This document shows positions 1 through 6,807 of a DNA stretch of 6,834 bases, one piece after another. A program made the translations under genes and the position numbers. How positions within the stretch are numbered: position 1 is the first letter of the stretch; each line of letters starts with the position of its first letter. The stretch is from positions 1 through 6,834 of the forward strand of contig JAIRZV010000091.1 of assembly GCA_031267055.1 (NCBI GenBank), written 5' to 3'. Origin of the DNA: Candidatus Margulisiibacteriota bacterium. Lineage in GTDB: Bacteria > Margulisbacteria > Termititenacia > Termititenacales > Termititenacaceae. The notes below the pieces were generated by a model that was not told the DNA's origin, ran no database searches, and saw only the letters and a list, made by a program, of their open reading frames with translations.

Positions 1-9
1 GATATCTAC

Positions 10-3000
10 ATGAACAATCTGTCGTCCTTGACTGCTGAAGACAAAGAAAATCTGGAAAATATGTTGGAAGTGCGCGCCCAGGCCCGACTAAAGCTGGTCG
101 ATCTGGACTCGACCAATAATCAAAAAGCGACTATAGAAAATAATCAGGAGATCCGGACACAGCTGCTTGCGGACAAAGCGGCCGCTGGGATTAACACCGA
201 GTCCGAGCTGGAGGAATTGAAAAAATTAGAGGGCGGCACCATAAACCCTAATGAAAAGAATCCTGAAGCTTCATCTGCTTCATCAGAAAATAAAACACCA
301 CCGGATTTAACAAAAGCCCTGGAACTGCTTCAAGAATTTAAAATTCTAGAGGATAGGGAAACGGCTATTTACGCCTCGTTTCCAAATCTGGCCGGATACG
401 CCACGTCTATGACAGCCGAAAACTTTACTCGCGCAATCACCTCTTTGGAATGGGAAATGCGTTTCAGCGGCCGCGATCTAAATAATATACCGGAATATCA
501 AATGCTTCAGGGCTCTCTGCTGGCGGCGCGCGCGCAGTTGACCCAGCAGATCAAAGCCCTGCAAAACAACCCTCGCTACAAAGAATTATCCACAAAGAAA
601 GAAACAGACCTGACCCCTGCTGAAGAAAAGGAATTGGCTAAATTGCAGGGCGAGATCAATGAGCTGCAATTCAAGTTAGCTGAAGTTAAACACAATTTGG
701 ATGAATTTGGCAAGATAGTCAACGCCTTACAGAAGTCGATCGGTGGCAGTAAATCGGCCGCCGAGGCCGCTCATGCCAATAGTTTGGGCCAGTCGGCTGG
801 CGGTATTTATTCCAGAATTTCTGTCCTGGCCAATAATATGGAAACCACCGCGGAGCTGCTGCGGCTCAATCGGCGCGATATGGATCAATTGGAACAAAAG
901 ATCAACGAGATGCACACCAACGAAGCAGTAACGCCGCAAAATGTAAGATCTTTGTTCAAAGAACAATTAAATATTTTGCTGGATCCTCGGTCACGCACTG
1001 AACATACGGCCATGATGTTGATCGAAAATAGCTGGAATACTCTGGAGAATGCTGTCAACTCCGGCGAAACTAATGATATCAAAAACGCTATTACCGCTTT
1101 GCGTTCCACGCTGCAAGCCGCCGGCATCCTGAACGGCGACAATAATATTGGCACGTTCAATAATATTTTTGGCCTGACAGACCCACCAGCTGACGGCTCT
1201 TTCTTGAAATCTTTTGGTGAATTAACGACAACTGGCCAGACTATCTGCGACAGCTCCGACCCCAAACTTGATAGCGGTGTGGAGTTGGCTCAAAGTAAAG
1301 AAAATCTGCTGAGCGTTTTCCTGCTCAAAACCATGAAACTGCTCGATAAGCCGCGGCAGCTGACCTTTTATCATGAGTCCAATATGTCGGCCAATGTCAG
1401 CCGGATCGGCGCGGCCGCTCTGTCCATCGGCGCCCAAAAAAATATGTTTGCCAACGCCTGGCTGTCTCAGCATTTCCGCCGCGCAAGCGATCCTGTAGAC
1501 GAGAACAATAAGGACAAGCCGGAATTGAACGACAGCCAGTGGTCTGCTCTGGCTAATAGTTTTGTTGGCATTATGGATAATCCTCTGCTTAGTTTGGATG
1601 AGAAGCAGGAGAAGTTAGAAAACTCATTGACGAGTACGATAACGCAATCCCTAGCCACCGATGACAGTGAACTTGCTTTCATTATAGCTGCATCCAAAGC
1701 TAAACCCATAGTTGACGCAATAATGGCTAATGAGGACAGTGCTGAAAAACTAATTGATTACAACGATCAGTTGTCTGCTACCACCGGCAGTTCCGGCAAG
1801 GATTCCGCCGCGTTCAGCGATTTCCTGCGAGATCAGTTTCCGGGCATTGACCAAAAGATACAGGGCTGGTGGTCTATTACCAACAATGCCCGTCAGGAAG
1901 AATTCAGCAGACTTTTTGGCACGAATAATACTTTAGGCAGTTCTCTGGAGCAGTTGGAAAATATCGCGATCAACAATTATCACCAGGGCAATCTGTCTCT
2001 GATCACCAGACAAGACACGGGATATTCTGAAAATAACCCCGGGTACGGCGCGCAATATACCTCAGACGTTTTGACCGCAGAGAAAATGCAATGTGCCGCG
2101 ATAGACGGGATCGGCGACGGACCTGGAGTAGAGGACGGCGTAAATATTCAGAGTTTGGAAGATGATGTTAAAAATATGCTGGCGAATTTGGATACTTATG
2201 CGCCGCCGTCACAGGAAGGCGCGTCAAGCGATCGGGATGCGCTGCGGTACAGAGCCGGTGTTATTCTCAATATCAAAGAAGTGATCGTGGACAATGGTTT
2301 GGGTCAGGATTTTGTCGATAGAGTTGAGAGTGAGTTAGCACAGACGTTAATTGATATCGAGAACACTTTCACACGAGATGGCTCCGTCGGCGAACTTGTC
2401 TCTGACCCGCAAGGATTTCAAGATTATATTGTGCAAGAGTTGATCTGCGAGAAAAATCCTGCGGTAAAGGTAAACGCTTCTGACAACGAGTCGGCTGATT
2501 CGACTGATAGAGGCCAGCAGCTTTCCACTGTTCTAAATGGTGCCTCTAATCTCCAAGCAGTTTCCGGCTCTCAATTTGTTGCCGCCGGCGCGCCTCCGCT
2601 CAATCCAACGCCGAACGGTTTGCTGACCAACGCCAATATTTTACAACAAGTTCTTGGCGAGATTAATCCAGCGCTAACTGCGGCCCTGACCAACACCCAA
2701 GAGCCCGGCGTAGAGATTTCCGGCGCGATTCGTTATGTCCCGAATAAATCTGACGAGATAAATTATGAGGCTTCACGCCTAGCTATTTTAGCCCTGGGAG
2801 AGCAGGCCTTAGCAAAGCTGGGGCTCGCCGCCGAGGAAATTGAATTCCTGCGAAATCCGCAAGGCGATCAGGCCAAATTACAAGACCTTGTTGACAAGTT
2901 AGCGGGTAAGCTTAAAGATGATGTTCGCGCTCTCGTCGGAGCTGACCAGGCGCAAATCTACGCCACAGCCAATCAGGAGCAAGGCGGAAAATCCATACTT

Positions 3001-3489
3001 GGCAGTTATGGCAATAATGGCAATCCTCTGCCGGCCTCAGGTAATTTGCAAAACATTTCTGCTGCGCAAAAAGGAATATATCAAGGCATTATTGAACAGG
3101 AAATAAATTTGGCTCTGAACCGCGCGGAAAACACCACCGGACAAAGACCGAGCATAGCCACATTTACTGTATCCACAGATGCTGTAAAAACCGAAGTTTC
3201 AGCACAATTAGACGCTATTTATGGCAGCCGAGAGGCCTGGGACAAGATTATTCAAGTCATGAGCAATACTGACTTAGAAGAAGTAGGCGTTTCCACTCCA
3301 ACCGGCAGTGTTGAATCAGGCGAAGGTCTCAAAGGCACTTATGTGACGCTAAAGACAGGCAGCGGTCAAGTAACTTATATGAGCGAACATAATAAACTTG
3401 AATACATTGCCCGTGGCGTGCCGCAAGAAGAAGACCAGCAGGCAGATGTTAAACTAGCCGAAGCTACACCACTTAAAGCAAGCGCGTAG
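10..3489 (+). CDS. Very large uncharacterised helical/coiled-coil protein (1159 aa, start uncertain)
   Basis: I do not recognise this protein. It is an uninterrupted frame of 1159 codons ending in TAG. The first ATG is only nine bases from the window edge, those nine bases are also open in frame and carry no Shine-Dalgarno sequence, so the real start may lie further left. Visible layout: charged helix with heptad-like Leu/Glu/Lys pattern at about residues 8-75; a low-complexity Ser/Pro/Asn linker at about 76-100; a long helical region at 100-250 with a likely coiled coil near 165-243; a mixed Ala/Asn/Gln-rich body; a linker rich in Pro, Ala and Asn near 850-890; and a Gly/Thr-rich, probably beta, C-terminus after about 1080. 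No signal peptide, transmembrane segment or catalytic motif is evident. Only three cysteines occur (413, 695, 813). The composition suggests a soluble structural, scaffold or secreted protein, which is inference. Codon use looks uniform throughout, with no sign of frameshift. Confidence 0.85.
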   Translation: MNNLSSLTAEDKENLENMLEVRAQARLKLVDLDSTNNQKATIENNQEIRTQLLADKAAAGINTESELEELKKLEGGTINPNEKNPEASSASSENKTPPDLTKALELLQEFKILEDRETAIYASFPNLAGYATSMTAENFTRAITSLEWEMRFSGRDLNNIPEYQMLQGSLLAARAQLTQQIKALQNNPRYKELSTKKETDLTPAEEKELAKLQGEINELQFKLAEVKHNLDEFGKIVNALQKSIGGSKSAAEAAHANSLGQSAGGIYSRISVLANNMETTAELLRLNRRDMDQLEQKINEMHTNEAVTPQNVRSLFKEQLNILLDPRSRTEHTAMMLIENSWNTLENAVNSGETNDIKNAITALRSTLQAAGILNGDNNIGTFNNIFGLTDPPADGSFLKSFGELTTTGQTICDSSDPKLDSGVELAQSKENLLSVFLLKTMKLLDKPRQLTFYHESNMSANVSRIGAAALSIGAQKNMFANAWLSQHFRRASDPVDENNKDKPELNDSQWSALANSFVGIMDNPLLSLDEKQEKLENSLTSTITQSLATDDSELAFIIAASKAKPIVDAIMANEDSAEKLIDYNDQLSATTGSSGKDSAAFSDFLRDQFPGIDQKIQGWWSITNNARQEEFSRLFGTNNTLGSSLEQLENIAINNYHQGNLSLITRQDTGYSENNPGYGAQYTSDVLTAEKMQCAAIDGIGDGPGVEDGVNIQSLEDDVKNMLANLDTYAPPSQEGASSDRDALRYRAGVILNIKEVIVDNGLGQDFVDRVESELAQTLIDIENTFTRDGSVGELVSDPQGFQDYIVQELICEKNPAVKVNASDNESADSTDRGQQLSTVLNGASNLQAVSGSQFVAAGAPPLNPTPNGLLTNANILQQVLGEINPALTAALTNTQEPGVEISGAIRYVPNKSDEINYEASRLAILALGEQALAKLGLAAEEIEFLRNPQGDQAKLQDLVDKLAGKLKDDVRALVGADQAQIYATANQEQGGKSILGSYGNNGNPLPASGNLQNISAAQKGIYQGIIEQEINLALNRAENTTGQRPSIATFTVSTDAVKTEVSAQLDAIYGSREAWDKIIQVMSNTDLEEVGVSTPTGSVESGEGLKGTYVTLKTGSGQVTYMSEHNKLEYIARGVPQEEDQQADVKLAEATPLKASA

Positions 3490-3495
3490 TTTTAG

Positions 3496-3572
3496 GCGGT
3501 GAATATATTTGCTTCAAGCGGCCGTAATCTTCATGACTATGTCGTGGCCGCGGAAGCAAATATATTCACCGC
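3496..3572. repeat. 77-nt near-perfect inverted repeat / long hairpin between genes
   Basis: The outer arms 3496-3515 and 3553-3572 are exact reverse complements over 20 bases. After a small internal bulge (AA at 3516-3517 against G at 3552), a second GC-only stem of 6 bp follows (3518-3523 with 3546-3551), leaving a 22-nt loop at 3524-3545. The hairpin begins 6 nt after the stop codon of the 1159-residue gene. Neither side carries the T-run expected of an intrinsic terminator (the right flank reads AAGAACG; the left flank on the other strand reads CTAAAACT). It could be a 3'-end stabilising or Rho-associated structure, a terminator without a U-tract, or a copy of a dispersed palindromic element. 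The base pairing is certain; the function is not known. Confidence 0.9.
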
Positions 3573-3604
3573 AAGAACGAAGATATTTATCGCACAGTAT
3601 CAGG

Positions 3605-3633
3605 TTGTTTTATTCCCCTTAATACGCTTTAAT
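3605..3633 (+). promoter_or_regulatory. Possible sigma-70-type promoter for the small membrane protein gene
   Basis: TTGTTT at 3605-3610 (three of six matches to the -35 consensus) is followed after 17 bp by TTTAAT at 3628-3633 (five of six to the -10 consensus). The -10 box ends only five bases before the GTG start at 3639, so transcription would begin at or near the start codon and give a leaderless or nearly leaderless mRNA. This fits the absence of a Shine-Dalgarno sequence in front of the gene. The region is AT-rich, so chance matches are likely. Confidence 0.35.
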
Positions 3634-3638
3634 TTGTC

Positions 3639-4109
3639 GTGTTAAATTGGCTGATCGTTTTTGCGCTTTCCGCGACGCCGTTGCTGGAGTTGCGCGCGTC
3701 GATACCCTACGGATTTTTGGCCGGATTGCCGCCGATGGCGGTGTTCTTTTTGAGCGTTGCTGGCTCTTGGCTGCCAGCTTTTTTTGTCGTGTTCGTGCTG
3801 GAGCATGTCGAGCCGCTTTTGCGCAAAATAAAATTTTTAAATGATTTGCTGGACAGAGTGTACGCTAAGACCCGCGCTAAAAGTGAGCAAATCCAAAAAT
3901 GGGAATTTTGGGGTTTGATTTTATTTATCGGTGTGCCGCTGCCCGGGACCGGCGTGTGGACCGGCTCGCTGGCCGGCTATTTGCTGGGTTTAAGCCGCCG
4001 CAAAATTATTCTCGCGTCTTTGTTGGGCACGGCGCTGGCCGGTCTGGCGATGGTGCTTATTTTACTGCTGGGTGTTTCGGGTTTTAATTGGCTTTTTAAA
4101 GGAATGTAA
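3639..4109 (+). CDS. Small multidrug export protein family (Sm_multidrug_ex, COG2426-like) membrane protein
   Basis: A 156-residue integral membrane protein, typical in size for the family called small multidrug export proteins (Pfam PF06695). The two family hallmarks are present: ELRASIP at residues 17-23 in the first hydrophobic stretch, and PLPGTGVWTG at 100-109. Hydrophobic segments run at about 4-16, 26-54, 90-118 and 123-146, split by a basic, charged cytoplasmic-looking loop (about 58-88). The two motifs probably form paired re-entrant segments; from memory, structure predictions place this family near DedA/Tmem41-type proteins, which would suggest a membrane transport or lipid-related role. 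The drug-export name has little experimental support. The start is GTG at 3639: an in-frame TAA at 3630-3632 precludes a longer version, and starting later would cut into the first membrane segment. No Shine-Dalgarno sequence is visible. A weak 4-bp hairpin (4116-4126) after the stop is not a convincing terminator. Confidence 0.88.
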   Translation: MLNWLIVFALSATPLLELRASIPYGFLAGLPPMAVFFLSVAGSWLPAFFVVFVLEHVEPLLRKIKFLNDLLDRVYAKTRAKSEQIQKWEFWGLILFIGVPLPGTGVWTGSLAGYLLGLSRRKIILASLLGTALAGLAMVLILLLGVSGFNWLFKGM

Positions 4110-4141
4110 TTCTGCTGGCACGGCCACAATTTTCGCCAATG

Positions 4142-4170
4142 TTTTTTCGCTGTAAATACGTATAAATAAT
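4142..4170 (+). promoter_or_regulatory. Weak candidate promoter upstream of the 716-residue gene
   Basis: The 97-nt gap before the ATG at 4207 holds an AT-rich stretch. AATAAT at 4165-4170 matches five of six -10 positions and lies 17 bp after a T-run (4142-4147) that is a poor -35 box; TATAAA at 4161-4166 is an alternative -10. Either would give a leader of roughly 30 nt that includes the strong ribosome binding site. The matches are weak and may reflect base composition; read-through from the preceding membrane protein gene is the alternative. Confidence 0.22.
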
Positions 4171-4192
4171 TCAAAATAGGGTATGTGTTATT

Positions 4193-4200
4193 AGGGGGAA
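4193..4200 (+). promoter_or_regulatory. Strong Shine-Dalgarno sequence fixing the start of the 716-residue protein
   Basis: AGGGGGAA at 4193-4200 is a purine-rich block, six bases before the ATG at 4207. It supports this start over the next in-frame ATG at 4267 (Met21), which has no comparable upstream signal. It stands out because neither of the other two starts that can be judged in the window (3639 and smpB) has such a site. Confidence 0.75.
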
Positions 4201-4206
4201 TAAGCT

Positions 4207-6357
4207 ATGTCAAGATTCTGGTGCACTGTTATAAACGCGCTTGGCGCTAAAAGTTTTGCAGCAGCTATGCCACTCACTAGGACAGACAATGATCAGACTA
4301 CGGGTCTATCCCCACAAACCGGACGAGCGCAAATTGTCCCGCGGCAAGCAAGCCAAATGGAGAGCCCGACCCTTGAAGATGCAGAGGAAAATACAGCGCG
4401 TGCTCAACAAAAACAAAATAATAATGATGATACGCAAACAAATCAAATTCTGCGTGACCAGCTTAATTTTATAAATGGTACGCAGATTACCGGCCTGAAA
4501 ATAAATAAAAGCGCCCCACCGGCAAGAGAAATCACGTTCAAGCAGCGCGCTTTCTTGACCGGATTAGAGCGGAAAATGAATAGAGTGCAAAATGCCTGGT
4601 TTGATTTCACAAGACACAACCATGAAGTTGCTTTGCGGAAATTTATAAATAATAATATAGATTTGATTGACGCTATTGCCGCTAATAAAGACGCCATGTT
4701 GGAAGTGCTGCAAATATTAGGCAGAAACCCCGAGGTTGATGTTAATTACATAAATGATTTCTTGGCAAGAATGTCTCCCGAGGATCGTAACTCGCCGGAA
4801 TTCGTCAGCGCGATACTGTCTGTTGACCGCATTTTGATCGAATTTATTCGTTATCAAGAAGATGGCGAGAAAATAAATACATGGGATGGCTGTTTTTATC
4901 TAACCGGGGAAACTTTGGGGAAATTAATACGACAAAACCCGGAAAACCCAGTCTTGTGGCTGAAATTTTCATTTAACGGATTTAAAAATTGCCCGCCGGA
5001 AATTACTAGAGCCGCAATCGCCAGCGGACACATATCAGTTAGTGCTCTCGTAAACGAGGCAATGGCATCTCCGCATTTAACCCAAAATTTTGACCCGGAG
5101 CACAAAATGCTATTGCTGGAAATAATAAAAAACAGCGAGCAGCCTCTTAAGCTTTCAGGAAAAGACTATCTTGTTCTGCGTAGTTTTTTTCCTGAAGAGC
5201 CGGTTGAAAGTTTGGCCAATGTATCTATCCGGTACGGGGAAAATAAAGATTATTTAGACACATTGTTCCAACGTTGTCAGAACACAGGAATAAATTGTGC
5301 GGAGCGTTTTGACCCGCAAACACTGGAGAAATTACTGCTTTTCCGCGAGCAGCCCTTAGACCACGATAAACCGGTCGCGCTGGTCATAACTCCTTTAAGG
5401 ATTGGAGATCATAATGGCGCTTTCCAGGATTCGCAGTATATAGCGGATTTGCTGGCGCATGATTATCAAGTCTGTTATTACGAAATTGGCGCTGAGACCG
5501 AAATACCGGCGGCCTTTGCCAATACTTATTCTTGCAATAATCCAGCTGTGGATGCTGGAGCGACTCGCAAGATAGATGTGGTTGTATTTGGCGGTCATGG
5601 TACAAAAAATAGTATACAGTTGGGCAATATTCCCAGCGCCCCAAAGACTGCGAGAATTTTTGAAGGGTTTATCGAGAAATACAATAGAGCGAGCGGACAG
5701 CAAAACCCACCTGCTTCGGCTGGGGTTTTGCAATCCGCCAGACAAATTTTGCTGGACAACGGTCTGACTCTTGACAGTGGCGATTCTAATCTGCAATTAA
5801 AATATGTTGATGAGCCATTCTTACAATTAAATTATGCTGAGCTGGACAAGTATTCTCCTGAGGCGCGGACAAAACTTTTTGCGGATCTGGAACTGCTTTC
5901 TCCTTTTTTCGTGAGGGTACGCGCTGATTTTGCGGCCTGGCTGGCCTACGATAGATCATTGGTGGATACGTCAGATAAAGAATTAGCCGACTGTGACCAA
6001 TACCTTAGCGAGACCGGAATAATTGTTGCTAATTCTTGTTTCAATGGCTATAAGCTGGATATTAACGGCGATGGCGTTATTGATGAACAGGACAATACTC
6101 CGGAAAATAGAAACATTATCGATGCTTTTTACGAGTGGTTCTCTGGGGCAGAGCGCAGATTTTATGGCGCGCCAGATGTCCAGTATGGCGCGCCGCAAAT
6201 TAATTTCGCTGAAGACAACAGTATAAACGATGTGTCTTACACCTATGCCGATCTTGCCCTGAGCCAGAAATTTCAAAAAGGCGCCTACTACAGAAACGGC
6301 AGTGTGATTAGAGGTGAAATGCCCGTATCGCCGCCGCCGTTTATTGCGTCAGAATAA
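4207..6357 (+). CDS. Putative caspase-like (clan CD) cysteine peptidase-domain protein with EF-hand/dockerin-type calcium loop
   Basis: A 716-residue protein that I cannot assign to a named family. Residues 1-20 are mildly hydrophobic but not a convincing signal peptide; about 22-90 is polar, Gln/Asn-rich and probably disordered; about 105-385 is helical and may be a repeat or adaptor region. From Pro389 the sequence resembles the core of a caspase-like domain: strand VALVITP (390-396), then DHNGAF (401-406), a helix, a second strand VCYYEIG, then IDVVVFGGHG with His464 in the His-Gly position, and much later a hydrophobic strand ending IIVANSC with Cys611, followed by FNG. In clan CD peptidases each catalytic residue follows such a hydrophobic strand. 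Seven residues after Cys611 comes a perfect calcium-binding loop, Asp618-Asp629, with ligands at 618, 620, 622, 626 and 629, Gly623 and Ile625. The His-Cys spacing of 147 residues is longer than usual and implies an insertion. Activity, substrate and calcium dependence are inferred. The gene end overlaps the convergent smpB by 9 nt. Confidence 0.8.
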   Translation: MSRFWCTVINALGAKSFAAAMPLTRTDNDQTTGLSPQTGRAQIVPRQASQMESPTLEDAEENTARAQQKQNNNDDTQTNQILRDQLNFINGTQITGLKINKSAPPAREITFKQRAFLTGLERKMNRVQNAWFDFTRHNHEVALRKFINNNIDLIDAIAANKDAMLEVLQILGRNPEVDVNYINDFLARMSPEDRNSPEFVSAILSVDRILIEFIRYQEDGEKINTWDGCFYLTGETLGKLIRQNPENPVLWLKFSFNGFKNCPPEITRAAIASGHISVSALVNEAMASPHLTQNFDPEHKMLLLEIIKNSEQPLKLSGKDYLVLRSFFPEEPVESLANVSIRYGENKDYLDTLFQRCQNTGINCAERFDPQTLEKLLLFREQPLDHDKPVALVITPLRIGDHNGAFQDSQYIADLLAHDYQVCYYEIGAETEIPAAFANTYSCNNPAVDAGATRKIDVVVFGGHGTKNSIQLGNIPSAPKTARIFEGFIEKYNRASGQQNPPASAGVLQSARQILLDNGLTLDSGDSNLQLKYVDEPFLQLNYAELDKYSPEARTKLFADLELLSPFFVRVRADFAAWLAYDRSLVDTSDKELADCDQYLSETGIIVANSCFNGYKLDINGDGVIDEQDNTPENRNIIDAFYEWFSGAERRFYGAPDVQYGAPQINFAEDNSINDVSYTYADLALSQKFQKGAYYRNGSVIRGEMPVSPPPFIASE

Positions 6358-6789
6358 TTTAAAATCTCGCCGCAATTCCCGCTCAATATCGCGCTGTTTT
6401 TTCTTTTCTTTTTTGTCGTAAAGTTTTTTGGGCTGGCCTAGACCCAGATAAACTTTTACATGACGGTTTTTCTTGAGATAAACTTTGAGCGGTACCAAGT
6501 ACAATCTTTTTTGCTCGATTTTGCCAATCAGTTTATTGATCTCATTGCGTTTGAGCAACAGTTTGCGCTCGCGGGTTTCCGGCGGATTGTGACGGTTGCC
6601 TTGCGCATAGGGCGCGATATACATATTGACCAGAAAAATCTCGCGGCCTTTGACACGCGCGTAGCTTTCTTTGATGCTGGCGTTGCCGGCGCGGATAGAT
6701 TTGACCTCGCAGCCAACCAGCGCGATGCCGGCCTCGACAGTTTCGAGTATGGTGTAGTCAAAACCCGCTTTGCGATTGAGGATTTCCAT
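6349..6789 (-). CDS. smpB: SsrA-binding protein SmpB
   Basis: SmpB binds the tRNA-like part of tmRNA (SsrA) and brings it to stalled ribosomes for trans-translation, which tags the unfinished peptide for degradation and frees the ribosome. The 146-residue length is normal for the family. Conserved blocks are in the right order: NRKAGFDY at residues 5-12, EAGIALVGCEVKSIRAGNAS at 19-38, a NMYIAPY block at 55-61, RERKLLLKRNEI at 73-84, LVPLKVYLKKNRHVKV at 98-113, and YDK at 124-126 leading into a basic C-terminal tail (126-146) that in studied homologues enters the mRNA channel. Here the usual DKR reads DKK, a mild change. The start is ATG at 6789; no Shine-Dalgarno sequence precedes it. The stop TGA (6351-6349) lies inside the last codons of the convergent 716-residue gene, so there is no room for a shared terminator between them. 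No ssrA gene is visible in this window. Confidence 0.97.
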   Translation of the reverse strand: MEILNRKAGFDYTILETVEAGIALVGCEVKSIRAGNASIKESYARVKGREIFLVNMYIAPYAQGNRHNPPETRERKLLLKRNEINKLIGKIEQKRLYLVPLKVYLKKNRHVKVYLGLGQPKKLYDKKEKKKQRDIERELRRDFKLF

Positions 6790-6798
6790 AGTAACATT

Positions 6799-6807
6799 AT
6801 CATAGCA
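6799..6807 (-). promoter_or_regulatory. Extended -10 promoter element for smpB
   Basis: Reading the minus strand, TGCTATGAT (6807 to 6799) is an extended -10 element: the TG dinucleotide, one base, then TATGAT with five of six matches to consensus. The sequence 17 bp further up (TATAAA, 6827-6822) is only a weak -35 box, as is common for extended -10 promoters. The -10 ends nine bases before the ATG, so the transcript would start about 2-4 bases ahead of it, giving an almost leaderless smpB mRNA, in line with the missing Shine-Dalgarno sequence. Confidence 0.4.

Noticed and set aside
885..1265. 126-codon minus-strand open frame inside the 1159-residue gene
   Set aside because: Lies wholly within a long, uniform plus-strand gene; no ribosome binding site and no recognisable protein.
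3496..3572. Intrinsic terminator or integron attC site
   Set aside because: No T-run on either side, and the flanks do not fit the attC RYYYAAC/GTTRRRY core sites; kept as an unexplained inverted repeat instead.
4116..4126. Small TGGC/GCCA hairpin after the membrane protein gene as a terminator
   Set aside because: Only 4 bp of stem with a 3-nt loop and a short, imperfect T stretch; too weak to call.
4207..4266. Signal peptide at the start of the 716-residue protein
   Set aside because: The hydrophobic stretch is short and broken by polar and charged residues, and no clear cleavage site follows.
5395..5796. 133-codon minus-strand open frame inside the peptidase-like gene
   Set aside because: Covers the conserved-looking GGHG region of the plus-strand gene and has no features of its own; judged a shadow.
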